The notes under the pieces were generated by a model. The model had not been told where the DNA came from, did not search any database, and saw nothing but the letters and a program-made list of their open reading frames with translations. A program made the translations under genes and the position numbers. 23,627 bases of DNA from a virus. Below are positions 14,565 to 22,524 of the stretch, one piece after another (within the stretch, counting starts at the first letter, position 1; each line of letters starts with the position of its first letter). The DNA is taken from the IMG/VR virus record IMGVR_UViG_3300010430_000459, positions 1-23,627 of that record; one strand, given 5' to 3'.

Positions 14565-15550
14565 TGCCGACACAATACGGGCCGGTTAGCAGCGGCAACA
14601 GGTACAACTCAGGCGGTTCAACATACTCAAACCCGCTTGGCTCAACCGGCACTAATTACACGCCTAGAGCTAACAGCACACCTAGACAACTTGAAAGCGC
14701 GGGAACTTTCAACGGTATAGATTTCGGGATGATGCCAAACCAGAACGCCAACGCTCAGAGTGTTGACGACATAATCAGGCAGTCACAGCCGGTAGCCGAG
14801 GACATACTGCGGTCAGGTACAGATTCAGCTTTGAATTTCTCAAGAGATTCACAACAGAACGTTGAAAATTCATTATCGCAATTCCTAAACCCGCAAGCAC
14901 TAGAAGAACAAGCTGCTCTATTAGGCGCTAGAGGTCAAGGGGCGCAACGTAACGCCATTGCCAATATTCCTGTTAGTGCTGCCCAGGCGGAAGCTGACAG
15001 GCGCCAGAGTGTAGGCTTGCAGCGTAGAGCGTCGGCGGGTGGTGAGCTTGGCGCCGGCTCAACTATGTTGGCGGCTGGACAGATGGCAGGGCAGCAACAA
15101 ACTAATCGCGTAGCTAATCGAGTTGAGCAGCTAGAGCAGCTTGCCGGCATTGATCGTCAATTGATGGGCGACATATCAAGAAACCGAGAGTCTGAAATGT
15201 CTAGGCAAGCAGCTTTACAAGCTGGGCTTGGTGGTCAGATTGCAAACGTGGGTATGGGATTGGCTGGGCCTGCTGTTGAGTCAATGCAGACACAGGCTGA
15301 GATTGCAGGATTGCGAGGCATAGCTTCGGCAAACCGCTCGGCATCTAACGCATCATCCATTGCCAACCTTGCTGGCCAAGTGTTTACGCCGGGTAATATT
15401 CAGGGGATGGCTAATTTCTTTACGCCGGCGCCAACGCCAACATATACAAACCCTAATTACAGCCCGACATCAAACATAATTACCGGTGGACCATCAGGCG
15501 GTAATATAAACTACAGCCCAGTGCCACAAATTAATTTCGGAGCCCAATAA
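14564..15550 (+). CDS. Putative internal virion / ejection protein
   Basis: A 328-residue low-complexity protein. Residues 1-60 are Ser/Thr/Gly/Asn-rich and flexible. Residues about 65-270 are Gln/Ala/Arg/Gly-rich and helical with repeated polar heptads, including LQRRASAGGELGAGSTMLAAG near 152-172 and VEQLEQLAGIDRQLMGDI near 186-203. Residues 285-328 are Pro/Asn/Tyr-rich and disordered. This composition and its place between gp7-like and gp20-like genes fit a protein carried inside the capsid. The start shares one base with the upstream stop (TAATG at 14562-14566), and the stop does the same with the next gene. Confidence 0.68.
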   Translation: MPTQYGPVSSGNRYNSGGSTYSNPLGSTGTNYTPRANSTPRQLESAGTFNGIDFGMMPNQNANAQSVDDIIRQSQPVAEDILRSGTDSALNFSRDSQQNVENSLSQFLNPQALEEQAALLGARGQGAQRNAIANIPVSAAQAEADRRQSVGLQRRASAGGELGAGSTMLAAGQMAGQQQTNRVANRVEQLEQLAGIDRQLMGDISRNRESEMSRQAALQAGLGGQIANVGMGLAGPAVESMQTQAEIAGLRGIASANRSASNASSIANLAGQVFTPGNIQGMANFFTPAPTPTYTNPNYSPTSNIITGGPSGGNINYSPVPQINFGAQ

Positions 15551-16755
15551 TGGCTATATCACAAGCGGTTGCAAACGCAATACTAGGGCAAAGAGCGCCG
15601 GATATTCTAGGTTCCTTTGAGCAAGGTCAGGCGGTAGCAAGGGGGCGCGAAGAACGCAGTCGGGCTAGGCAGATACAAGAGCTTTCAGGGCAATCGTATA
15701 AAGGTGATGCTGAGGCTTTTGGTGAGCTGCAAGGAATAGCCCCAGAGGTGGCGCTAGAGTTACAGAATAAATTGAACATTAAGGATAAGGGTGGTCTGGA
15801 TAGGCTTTATACGGACGCAAAAACAGCGTTATCAATCTATGAAAACTATGGTGTTGAGGGCGTTATTAGCTTTGGCGAGAACAGAATACAGGGTTTAAAG
15901 TCGATGTTTGCTGATACTCAAGATACAGAGCGGGTATTAAACTTCTTTAAAACCGGTAACATTGAAGAAGGCGTGGCAAACCTAAAGGCCACTATTAGCG
16001 CATTTGACCAAGCTAAGAGCATGGGGCCAACTGGTGCAATGCGAGAAAGGAACTCGCTACTAAATGATTTGAATAGTGATGACCCTAATGTTCGCAGATC
16101 GGCAGAAGTTGCACTTAAATTAACAGCGGCCCCTGTTGGCTCTGCGGATATAACTACAGCAACAACGGAGGGTTTATCTGAACAGGTCGGTGACTCGCAG
16201 GCAACTATTAAAGAGAGGGCAAAATTTGGGGAACTAACAGGGACGAGTCGAGCCAATACTATTGATAAAGGTTATGAGTCGATACAGCTTATAGACAAAG
16301 GGCTTAGCAATATTGATAGAGCTATTCAGGCTGTAAGGGATGGGGCCAGCACTGGAAAGATAGCTTCCAAATTCCCTAGTATAGCAAGGGCTGCTGTTGA
16401 GCTTGAGCAAATAGCCGACTCTATGGCTCTTGATGTTATCGGTAGTGTGACCTTGGGCGCAATTTCTGAGGCAGAGCTAGACCTAGCCAGACAAGTGGCT
16501 TTACCAGTGGGCTTGAAAGGTGAGGATTTAATACAACATTTAATGGCAAGGAAATCCGCCCAAATTAAACTCAGAGGATACCTTGAGGAGCAAGTTGACT
16601 TCCTAGATCAAGGCGGTACGATTCCGCAATTCCTTAGAAGGAAGAAGGCGCAGCGAGAACAAGCAGCCACACAACAGGGAGACCCACAAACCCCACCTAC
16701 ACAGCAATCACAGCCTCAGCGAATGAGATTTGACGCAAAAGGGAATATTTTATAA
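15550..16755 (+). CDS. Ejection / DNA transfer protein (P22 gp20 position)
   Basis: A 401-residue helical protein at the position of P22 gp20 (471 residues). Its N-terminus (ISQAVANAILGQRAPDILGSF, residues 3-23, then many Arg/Glu/Gln) is a recurring opening in phage internal proteins that sit around the ejected DNA. The long middle (30-330) is amphipathic helix. The C-terminus (360-401) is Gln/Pro/Arg-rich and probably disordered. GGAG at 15539-15542 and a TAATG overlap set the start. It ends with another TAATG overlap to the large ejection protein, so these three genes should be made in fixed proportion. Confidence 0.75.
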   Translation: MAISQAVANAILGQRAPDILGSFEQGQAVARGREERSRARQIQELSGQSYKGDAEAFGELQGIAPEVALELQNKLNIKDKGGLDRLYTDAKTALSIYENYGVEGVISFGENRIQGLKSMFADTQDTERVLNFFKTGNIEEGVANLKATISAFDQAKSMGPTGAMRERNSLLNDLNSDDPNVRRSAEVALKLTAAPVGSADITTATTEGLSEQVGDSQATIKERAKFGELTGTSRANTIDKGYESIQLIDKGLSNIDRAIQAVRDGASTGKIASKFPSIARAAVELEQIADSMALDVIGSVTLGAISEAELDLARQVALPVGLKGEDLIQHLMARKSAQIKLRGYLEEQVDFLDQGGTIPQFLRRKKAQREQAATQQGDPQTPPTQQSQPQRMRFDAKGNIL

Positions 16756-18917
16756 TGCCGATAGAAGCAGAATTACCAGACGGTCGAGTCCTAGAGTTTC
16801 CAGACGGAACAGATCAAAGCGTTATTCAATCAACCGTTAAGCGGGTACTGGGGGCAAGTGATGACAGTGGAATGGGTACAAGTGGCAATGCTGGCGATAA
16901 TAATATGGCTCCTATGGTAGCGGAGCCGTCATTTGGTCGGGAAATGCTGTCAGGTTTAGAGCTTGCTGGAACAATGGGAAGTGCTGCGATTATGGAGCCT
17001 GTCGCTGGTATTGCTGGTGCGTTTACTGGGGCATTTAAGGGGCCAGAGAAAGGCGCGGAAATGGTCAGGGATGTGCAAAGCATGGCTTATGAGCCAAGAA
17101 TGCCTGAGACTAAACGAGCACTTGAGGGAATAAGCAAAACCCCAGTGGTGCAGGGTTTGGCGTCTGGTATGCAATACTTAGAAGAGAAAGGCGGTCAGGC
17201 GGGTGAGGCTGTTGGCGGGTTATTTGGCACTCCAGGCTTAGGCTATGCCATAGGCGCAGCCGGCCCAACGGCAATACTTGAGGCGCTAGGGCTTAAAGGT
17301 GCTTCTAGCCTTAGAGGGTCAAAGAAGATAACAGGCATCAGTGACGAAGCTATTGCCCGAATGGAGAAACAAGGCGTAGAAATAGATGACCTATCAGATA
17401 AGGGTATAGAGAAGCTACAAGCAATGGAGTTTGAGCGAGCAGCCGAAGAGATGCAAAGGTTGCGGCTTTTTGAGCGTGAAAATATACCAACAATGCAAAG
17501 CCGTATCTCACAGAAAAATACAGATTTTTTATCTGAAAGGGCGGGATTTAGGGCTGACACACCAGAGGGCCAACAAATAAGAGATTTAGCTGTTGATGAG
17601 TCGGCAGGATTTCAGACTGCTATCAATAATTATAAAAACGCTTTTGGTGACTCTGACAATGTTGGTGATGCTGTTAAGAGCGCATTGACAGCAAGGCAAA
17701 CAGGGTTAAGGTCTGATGTTAAAAGCGCATATGATGGATTGAATGAGGTAACAAGCGGTGCAAGTATTCCTCTTGTTGGTAGCAAGGTTTACGAGGCTTT
17801 GAGTGAAGAAAGAGTGCAAGGCATGGCTGGTCGGTTAAATGACGTTGAACGCGGCCAAATTAATGATGTGCTTGTTGAATTTGGTATTGATACAGACCCG
17901 GCGAGAGTTGAAAAATGGATAGAAAGCAGAAAGGGCAAAAGCGGCGCAATTTCTTCAAAATCCGAAATAACACCACTATCTATTAATAACTCAGAGGATA
18001 TGTCACAGGCTTTATCTGCGATGATGGGTTTTGATGCCTCCCCAGCATTGAAGGGTGTTTCTGGCAGAATTAAGAAATCCATTGACGAGGAGTTAATTCA
18101 GTTTGACGAGCTTAATGGTGACGGTTTGGCGGCTGACGTTTCTATTGCTTCAAAGAGGGCTAGAGCTGCCTATAAAAAGTTGAAAGATTTTGAGAATACC
18201 GATGCTTTAATAGGTAAATTAATCGGCTCTAAAAAGCGATCAGATGAGCCTTTAATATACGCCTCGGAAGTGGCAAAGAGGATAACGGGCGGCGGTCGTG
18301 ATGGCACGATAGAAAATATAGACAGGCTAACCAAAAGCCTTGTTAAAAGTGATTCTGGTGTTGAGGCTTTGGGTAATATGCAATCTGCTATCGCAGCCCA
18401 ATTATTAGATAAATCAGTAAGTAGGACACCACTAGCCAACGGCACAAGGCAATGGCTGGCTGGTAACTATGTAGATAACTTCGATGCTCTTGAAAAGTCA
18501 GGAAAGTTATCAGCCATATTTAGAAATAATCAGGAGGGCTTAGCAGGTTTGCGGAGATTGCGGGAAGCCAGCGAGCTAACAAAAGCGCCAAGTAATGTAG
18601 CCAAAAGCTCAGGCACAGGCGATGACAACCTTAATAATATAATGAAAGTGTTAAAGGGTACTAAGGGTTTGATACCGGCAGCGTTTCAGGCGGGTGGCGC
18701 TGCGGTTACTGGTATTCCTATGGCTGGTGAGGCAATATCAGGAATGATTCCCAAGTCTAAGCAGAAGGCGGCTAAGAAATCAGCAAAAAGAGCTTTAAAC
18801 GCAAGGCCCGATGAAGCCCAGCAAATACGACAACTAACGAGACTTTACCCAAATCTGACGGCAGTAATAGCTCCTTCACTTATAAATAAAACGCAACAAA
18901 AAGAAGATAAGGAATAG
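16755..18917 (+). CDS. Large ejection / internal virion protein (P22 gp16 position)
   Basis: A 720-residue protein at the place of P22 gp16 (609 residues), the ejected protein needed early in DNA entry. It opens with PIEAELPDGRVLEFPDGT (residues 2-19), a short beta-like module seen at the start of many phage internal virion proteins. Residues 68-187 form a Gly/Ala-rich, partly hydrophobic module, from MGSAAIMEPVAG to PTAILEALGLKG, shared with the polyvalent protein at 5790. The remainder is long charged helix, ending in a strongly basic stretch KSKQKAAKKSAKRA (about 667-680). No peptidoglycan-hydrolase motif is evident. The start is a TAATG overlap with the upstream gene; AAGGGAA at 16738-16744 is the likely ribosome site. 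Confidence 0.8.
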   Translation: MPIEAELPDGRVLEFPDGTDQSVIQSTVKRVLGASDDSGMGTSGNAGDNNMAPMVAEPSFGREMLSGLELAGTMGSAAIMEPVAGIAGAFTGAFKGPEKGAEMVRDVQSMAYEPRMPETKRALEGISKTPVVQGLASGMQYLEEKGGQAGEAVGGLFGTPGLGYAIGAAGPTAILEALGLKGASSLRGSKKITGISDEAIARMEKQGVEIDDLSDKGIEKLQAMEFERAAEEMQRLRLFERENIPTMQSRISQKNTDFLSERAGFRADTPEGQQIRDLAVDESAGFQTAINNYKNAFGDSDNVGDAVKSALTARQTGLRSDVKSAYDGLNEVTSGASIPLVGSKVYEALSEERVQGMAGRLNDVERGQINDVLVEFGIDTDPARVEKWIESRKGKSGAISSKSEITPLSINNSEDMSQALSAMMGFDASPALKGVSGRIKKSIDEELIQFDELNGDGLAADVSIASKRARAAYKKLKDFENTDALIGKLIGSKKRSDEPLIYASEVAKRITGGGRDGTIENIDRLTKSLVKSDSGVEALGNMQSAIAAQLLDKSVSRTPLANGTRQWLAGNYVDNFDALEKSGKLSAIFRNNQEGLAGLRRLREASELTKAPSNVAKSSGTGDDNLNNIMKVLKGTKGLIPAAFQAGGAAVTGIPMAGEAISGMIPKSKQKAAKKSAKRALNARPDEAQQIRQLTRLYPNLTAVIAPSLINKTQQKEDKE

Positions 18918-18921
18918 TAGA

Positions 18922-20223
18922 ATGTCCAGATTTATAAACCCAGTGCCACAATACCTTAACAGCGCAGGCGACCCAATAGTTTCGGGTCAAATGTTTTTCT
19001 ATGAAGTTGGCTCAACTACGCCGAAAGATGTATATCTTGATGCTGCTTTGACTATCCCAGCCGCAAACCCTGTATTACTCAACGCTGATGGCCGTATGCC
19101 GGACACTTATCTGCTTGGCTCATATCGCACCATACTAAGCGAGCCGTCCAGTGGTGAACAATGGGAGCGGGATAATGTGGGTTCAGAGTTTACAGATGGT
19201 TATGGCTCAGAATGGAATAGTACAGTCACATATAATATACCTGATGTAGTTTTGTTTGATGGTGTTTATTATGTATGCCAAACAAACAACAATGTTAATA
19301 ATCAGCCAAGCTCTACGTCTAGTGAGTGGAGCGTTTCAAATCTTGGCGCTATTGGCTCGAACCTGATAGATAACGCACAATTTAAGGTTAGGCAGCGCGG
19401 CAATAATGACGGAGGGGCCGGACTTGGCGGTGTATTTATCGACAGATGGATTACACGACCACTAAGTCAAACAGGCGGCGCAACACAGATAAGTGTTCCT
19501 ACTATTGGAAATTTTCCTGTTGATTATATGCGTGTTGCGGTGTCAGGCCACACGTCATTTTGGTATATAAGGCAGAATTTTTTAACGGATAAAATACAGA
19601 CAGGAAAAGATTACACTTACGCCGTAAAAACTAATTTAATGTCCTCAGCAATAAAAATGAGGGCTAGATTAAGGGGTCGCAGTATAAGCGCAGGAGTATT
19701 TTATACACTGGGCGAGTCTGATATTCAGCTTGATTCTTATGGGCAGTACACCGTTACATTTAAAAATGTAGTATCGCCCGCACCACTCACAGCAGAAGAT
19801 GATTATATACAGATAGAACTTTCAGGACAGCAAGCAGACGGAGGCGCTGATTTTGTTCTGCCTGATGGCTCTTACAGGTTTGAGAGTTTTAAACTAGAAG
19901 AAGGCAATAGTTTTACTGGTAACACTCCATCAGCTTATTCTAGTGATGAGCTTGAATGCAGAAAATGGTATAGAGGCATAGATAGTGAATTTGTCGCGAC
20001 TGTTGCAAGTGCTTCAGCAACAACAGCAACAAGGAGAACAAATTTGTTTTTTGACCCCCCAATGTATTTCCCGCCCACAGTAACAATAGGCTCGATAACT
20101 AACGGGGCGCTTTCATCCATCAGCACAACAAGTAAGAATGGGTGCTATGTAACAATAACAGCCTCAAGCTCAAGTGATAACGTTTTTGTTGATGGCTATA
20201 CAGCAACTTGCGAGATTTTGTAA
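18922..20223 (+). CDS. Tail fibre / receptor-binding protein
   Basis: A 433-residue fibre. Residues 1-88 (SRFINPVPQYLNSAGDP, GQMFFYEVGSTTPKDVYLD, NPVLLNADGRMPD) are the conserved podovirus tailspike/fibre head-binding domain that docks to the tail hub. Residues 98-138 (W...Y...DVVLFDGVYYVCQ...W) resemble a small type 5/12 carbohydrate-binding module. Residues about 148-340, beginning NLIDNAQFKVRQRG, are a jelly-roll module found in phage fibres. The end contains ELECRKWYRG (343-352), a common motif before the fibre tip. No hydrolase site is visible, so it probably binds rather than cuts the receptor. AAGGA at 18909-18913 precedes the ATG. Confidence 0.88.
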   Translation: MSRFINPVPQYLNSAGDPIVSGQMFFYEVGSTTPKDVYLDAALTIPAANPVLLNADGRMPDTYLLGSYRTILSEPSSGEQWERDNVGSEFTDGYGSEWNSTVTYNIPDVVLFDGVYYVCQTNNNVNNQPSSTSSEWSVSNLGAIGSNLIDNAQFKVRQRGNNDGGAGLGGVFIDRWITRPLSQTGGATQISVPTIGNFPVDYMRVAVSGHTSFWYIRQNFLTDKIQTGKDYTYAVKTNLMSSAIKMRARLRGRSISAGVFYTLGESDIQLDSYGQYTVTFKNVVSPAPLTAEDDYIQIELSGQQADGGADFVLPDGSYRFESFKLEEGNSFTGNTPSAYSSDELECRKWYRGIDSEFVATVASASATTATRRTNLFFDPPMYFPPTVTIGSITNGALSSISTTSKNGCYVTITASSSSDNVFVDGYTATCEIL

Positions 20224-20225
20224 AG

Positions 20226-20558
20226 ATGAAGATATACCAAGAAACCGAAAGCGGTGGAATTTCAATAGGCAGTACATATTCACCGGCAAGCAGCCCATTT
20301 GCTAGAAAAGCTGCGGAAGAGGCGGCGGCGGGTGAAGCGGAGATCATACCTTTTGACCATGCAGCGGCAGCTACAAAAGAAGTTGAAAGCGATGCAAGAA
20401 GCTGGCGTGATGGTGAGTTAGCCAAAGCTGATATTGAGATTAACAAGCTGGATGATGAAGGTGGCAACTCTAGCGATTACCGCGCCTACAGAATAGCCTT
20501 GAGAGAGTGGCCACAATCTGATGCTTTCCCAGAACTGGGGAGGCCACAAGAACCATAA
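20226..20558 (+). CDS. Probable tail fibre assembly / tail assembly chaperone-like protein
   Basis: A 110-residue acidic protein two bases after the fibre. Its C-terminal half (SWRDGELAKADIEINKLDDE near residues 59-78, then YRAYRIALREWPQSDAFPE near 85-103) matches the pattern DWRD...LR.WP...FP that occurs in small proteins encoded after phage fibres and in tail assembly chaperones. The N-terminal part is Ala/Ser-rich. I place the start at ATG 20226; a TTG at 20208 inside the fibre gene would add six residues and is less likely. It ends just before the bidirectional terminator. The family is moderately certain and its role is inferred. Confidence 0.7.
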   Translation: MKIYQETESGGISIGSTYSPASSPFARKAAEEAAAGEAEIIPFDHAAAATKEVESDARSWRDGELAKADIEINKLDDEGGNSSDYRAYRIALREWPQSDAFPELGRPQEP

Positions 20559-20562
20559 AAAT

Positions 20563-20587
20563 AAGGGGCCATTGCAGCCCCTTTTTT
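20563..20587. terminator. Bidirectional rho-independent terminator between convergent operons
   Basis: AAGGGGC (20563-20569) pairs with GCCCCTT (20577-20583) around a 7-base loop. Rightward it is followed by TTTTTT (20582-20587). Leftward the run is ATTTTTAT. It sits between the end of the structural genes and the end of the SSB gene, so it can stop both transcripts. Confidence 0.88.
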
Positions 20588-20611
20588 ACGTCTGATTAAA
20601 ACGGTACTCAA

Positions 20612-21058
20612 TCAGAAGGGGATATCGTCAAACCCTTGAGGCCGTGCCTGCGCGTGCTGCGCTGCCTGTTGTGCTAGTGTCGGCGCTTGTTGAATCTGCT
20701 GCGGCGCAAACTGTTGTGGCGCTTGTGGTGGCTGTTGAGGCGCGAATTGCTGCGGCGCTTGCTGTTGTGGTGGCGCTTGCTGGAAACCCTGCTGAGGCGC
20801 TTGCCCGGTCTGCTGTGGTGCTTGACCGCCTTCTACCCAAAAGACCTTGCCATTGCCTAGAATATTACCTTTAACGCCTTGCGCCTTTTCATCCTTGCTG
20901 ACATCTTGCGTAACCATGCCAGAGTTTCCGTATTGATCTAACTCAGCAAGCTCTACAAATATTGTGCAGTCTAAATAATTGCCTTTTGCACCAGCAAACA
21001 AGCGATTCATATCAATCTGCGATGTGTTGATCTTCAAACTTAATCCAATTTTGCTCAT
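20612..21058 (-). CDS. Phage single-stranded DNA-binding protein with SSB-type acidic tip
   Basis: A 148-residue protein. Residues 1-75 (SKIGLSLKINTSQIDMNRLF, then KGNYLDCTIFVELAELDQYGNSG, then GVKGNILGNGKVFW) match a compact family of phage single-stranded DNA-binding proteins that differs from bacterial SSB in primary sequence. Residues 77-140 are a Gln/Pro/Ala linker with Phe at intervals. The last six residues, DDIPF after GF, are the acidic tip by which SSB recruits RecO, RecQ, exonuclease I and other partners. It is the last gene of the leftward recombination operon and would coat single-stranded DNA during ERF-mediated annealing or replication. An AAGAGAG run precedes the ATG. Confidence 0.87.
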   Translation of the reverse strand: MSKIGLSLKINTSQIDMNRLFAGAKGNYLDCTIFVELAELDQYGNSGMVTQDVSKDEKAQGVKGNILGNGKVFWVEGGQAPQQTGQAPQQGFQQAPPQQQAPQQFAPQQPPQAPQQFAPQQIQQAPTLAQQAAQHAQARPQGFDDIPF

Positions 21059-21074
21059 ACTATTTACTCTCTTT

Positions 21075-21575
21075 TTAGTTAATTTTTAATGTATCAGGGC
21101 CAGCAACTAACGCAGCCCCTTCGATTGTTTCGCCTGCTTTAATAGCGCGAGTGATTGCCGCCTTATCTGGCGCTGATGTGGTTTTAGTCACAAGCCATTT
21201 ATCATCAACATCGCCGGTTATTAAACAACGCTTTGAACCCTTCTTAATCTTCGCGGTATGTACACCCTCCCCTGATTCGCTCTGGCCCGTTTTAATCATC
21301 TGTCCCAGCAAGTAGCACTCCAAGCTCTCGGCCTTCTTAGCGGCTGATTTAGCCTTCTTTAGCAACTTTTCAGATTCAGCCTTAAACATCGCCTGATCAG
21401 CCTTCAGATTCTTGACGTAAGCAATAACGCTAGACTCCTTAATTTGGCACTCACTGTAAATTGCCGCCAGTGTATCGCCATACTCCTGTTCACTGATAAC
21501 CTCATTGCCTAGCATCTCGCTAAGGTCGCGCTCTGCTGCTGTTAGCTCATCTGTTAATTTGTAAAGTGCGGACAT
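21075..21575 (-). CDS. Gp157 (siphovirus Gp157) family protein
   Basis: A 166-residue protein beginning MSALYKLTDELTAAERDL, the usual start of the Gp157 family, with a long Glu/Lys/Ala coiled-coil (residues 50-88) and a compact beta end (TAKIKKGSKRC, then DDKWLVTKT, residues 108-132). In the family, members lie beside ERF/RecT and SSB genes, and some have been linked to phage resistance or recombination; the molecular activity is not established. The start is ATG at 21573-21575, overlapping by one base the stop of the membrane protein (TAATG). The frame is open further upstream, but that region encodes the membrane protein in another frame. Confidence 0.9.
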   Translation of the reverse strand: MSALYKLTDELTAAERDLSEMLGNEVISEQEYGDTLAAIYSECQIKESSVIAYVKNLKADQAMFKAESEKLLKKAKSAAKKAESLECYLLGQMIKTGQSESGEGVHTAKIKKGSKRCLITGDVDDKWLVTKTTSAPDKAAITRAIKAGETIEGAALVAGPDTLKIN

Positions 21576-21733
21576 TATGCGAACCCCATCCAAATCATAG
21601 CGCCGTGTATTATCGCAATAGGGAACAATATTGCACCAGCTACCAAGAAGCCCCAGGCGGCTGTACTCAGGCAAATGATGACATGAGTAACCCAAGCCGC
21701 TAAACATAAAAATACAAATGCTATTTGAAACAT
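21575..21733 (-). CDS. Small two-helix membrane protein (52 residues)
   Basis: A 52-residue protein with two hydrophobic segments: residues 3-22 (QIAFVFLCLAAWVTHVIICL) and 26-49, the latter with WGFLVAGAILFPIAIIHG. Only a short turn lies between them, so a hairpin in the inner membrane is expected. It has a strong AGGAG seven bases before the ATG and a TAATG overlap with Gp157, so it is a real, co-translated gene despite its length. The WGF..AGAI.FPIAIIHG pattern resembles small membrane proteins seen in other phage recombination clusters, as far as I recall; no function is known to me. A role in host membrane or superinfection effects is only a guess. Confidence 0.85.
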   Translation of the reverse strand: MFQIAFVFLCLAAWVTHVIICLSTAAWGFLVAGAILFPIAIIHGAMIWMGFA

Positions 21734-21735
21734 AA

Positions 21736-22260
21736 TTAAACTCCTGCTTGCTCTTTAATAAATGCGCGATAGCCCGCATCTGTTATCTGATTTAAAACTG
21801 CTGAGTCGGCCTTAACGGCATCAATCCAACTTGTCGCGCTGTCGTCAACGGTGTATGTGGCTTTTCTGGGCGCAGCACTTGCCGCGTTACCATCATCATC
21901 CTCGCTAGGAATGCCAGCAAGTGATTGCAATGAGTACCGGCGGCAATATGTCAGACAACTGCCAGCGGCTTGTGGGTCGCCTTTTACGGGCTTTAACAGC
22001 AGGTCGGAGCTTAACCATTGGCCGCTATTGTGCATCAATATTGTTGTGACACCAACAAGCCCGTCTTTGCTAATTGGGAGCTGTGAGTAACTTAAACCAT
22101 TATCTGCAAACGGCTGTTTAACAGCGCGAATAACAGAGCTAAGGTCGGCATATTTCGATTTGAAAAACGGGTTGTTAGCATCCTTTGAAGCTCCCCCCAT
22201 CTCGCTTTGCGCTTTACATAACGCACCGGCTAGGTCTTTTATATCATCTGATTTGTTCAC
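21736..22260 (-). CDS. erf: ERF-family single-strand annealing protein
   Basis: A 174-residue member of the ERF family, which anneals complementary single strands for phage recombination and genome circularisation. Conserved features are LAGALCKAQSEMG (residues 10-22), NNPFFKSKYADLSSV (29-43), a GLSYSQLP stretch (55-62), HNSGQWLSSDLLL (77-89), DPQAAGSCLTYCRRYSLQSLAGI (95-117) and the acidic EDDDGNAA (120-127). It is a little shorter than P22 Erf (204 residues), with a short C-terminal tail. The start is GTG at 22258-22260, with GGGGTAAAGC just upstream, and overlaps the preceding gene by 17 bases. With SSB and Gp157 it forms a recombination cassette. Confidence 0.93.
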   Translation of the reverse strand: MNKSDDIKDLAGALCKAQSEMGGASKDANNPFFKSKYADLSSVIRAVKQPFADNGLSYSQLPISKDGLVGVTTILMHNSGQWLSSDLLLKPVKGDPQAAGSCLTYCRRYSLQSLAGIPSEDDDGNAASAAPRKATYTVDDSATSWIDAVKADSAVLNQITDAGYRAFIKEQAGV

Positions 22261-22405
22261 GCTTTACCCCAGTTAATGCGTTTAAATTCTGTTCGTGCTG
22301 ATATTGCGACGAGTAGCCAGCATCATAGCTGTCGCCCTTGCCCGCCTTATGCTCAACACCTTTAAGGCAATCATTCGCGCCCTGTAAAAACTCTGATGTA
22401 TTCAT
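22244..22405 (-). CDS. Hypothetical 53-residue protein with YDAGYSSQY motif
   Basis: A 53-residue polar protein beginning MNTSEFLQGANDCLKG. The central motif AGKGDSYDAGYSSQYQHEQ resembles short conserved phage early proteins, but I cannot name a function. I place the start at ATG 22405 because it forms an ATGA overlap with the stop of the upstream 40-residue gene. The longer form from GTG 22438 would overlap that gene fully. The end overlaps ERF by 17 bases. No membrane or catalytic feature is present. Confidence 0.72.
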   Translation of the reverse strand: MNTSEFLQGANDCLKGVEHKAGKGDSYDAGYSSQYQHEQNLNALTGVKREQIR

Positions 22406-22524
22406 TTTGCCGCTCGCTTTATTTGTGCTGCTATCCACTCAGCCGCTAATAGCTGAGCCTGCCTGGTGGTGTAATGACGCATAACTAAATCGCGCCCCTG
22501 AAAGTTGAATTTATGAGTCTTCAC
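22402..22524 (-). CDS. Hypothetical 40-residue basic protein (GTG start)
   Basis: A 40-residue basic helical protein: MKTHKFNFQGRDLVMRHYTT, followed by an Ala-rich amphipathic helix. It starts at GTG 22524, seven bases after an AGGAG, and overlaps the upstream stop by four bases (GTGA). Its own stop overlaps the next ATG by four bases (ATGA). The consistent coupling on both sides is the main support that it is translated. Function unknown. Confidence 0.68.
   Translation of the reverse strand: MKTHKFNFQGRDLVMRHYTTRQAQLLAAEWIAAQIKRAAK

Noticed and set aside
21576-21779. N-terminal extension of the Gp157 protein to 21779
   Set aside because: The extra 68 residues are Cys/Arg/Tyr-rich and unlike the family, which begins at MSALYKL. 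The same bases encode the two-helix membrane protein in another frame, with its own strong ribosome site.
22406-22438. GTG at 22438 as start of the 53-residue YDAGYSSQY protein
   Set aside because: It would lie entirely within the 40-residue gene, while ATG 22405 forms an ATGA overlap with that gene's stop, matching the coupling seen throughout the operon.
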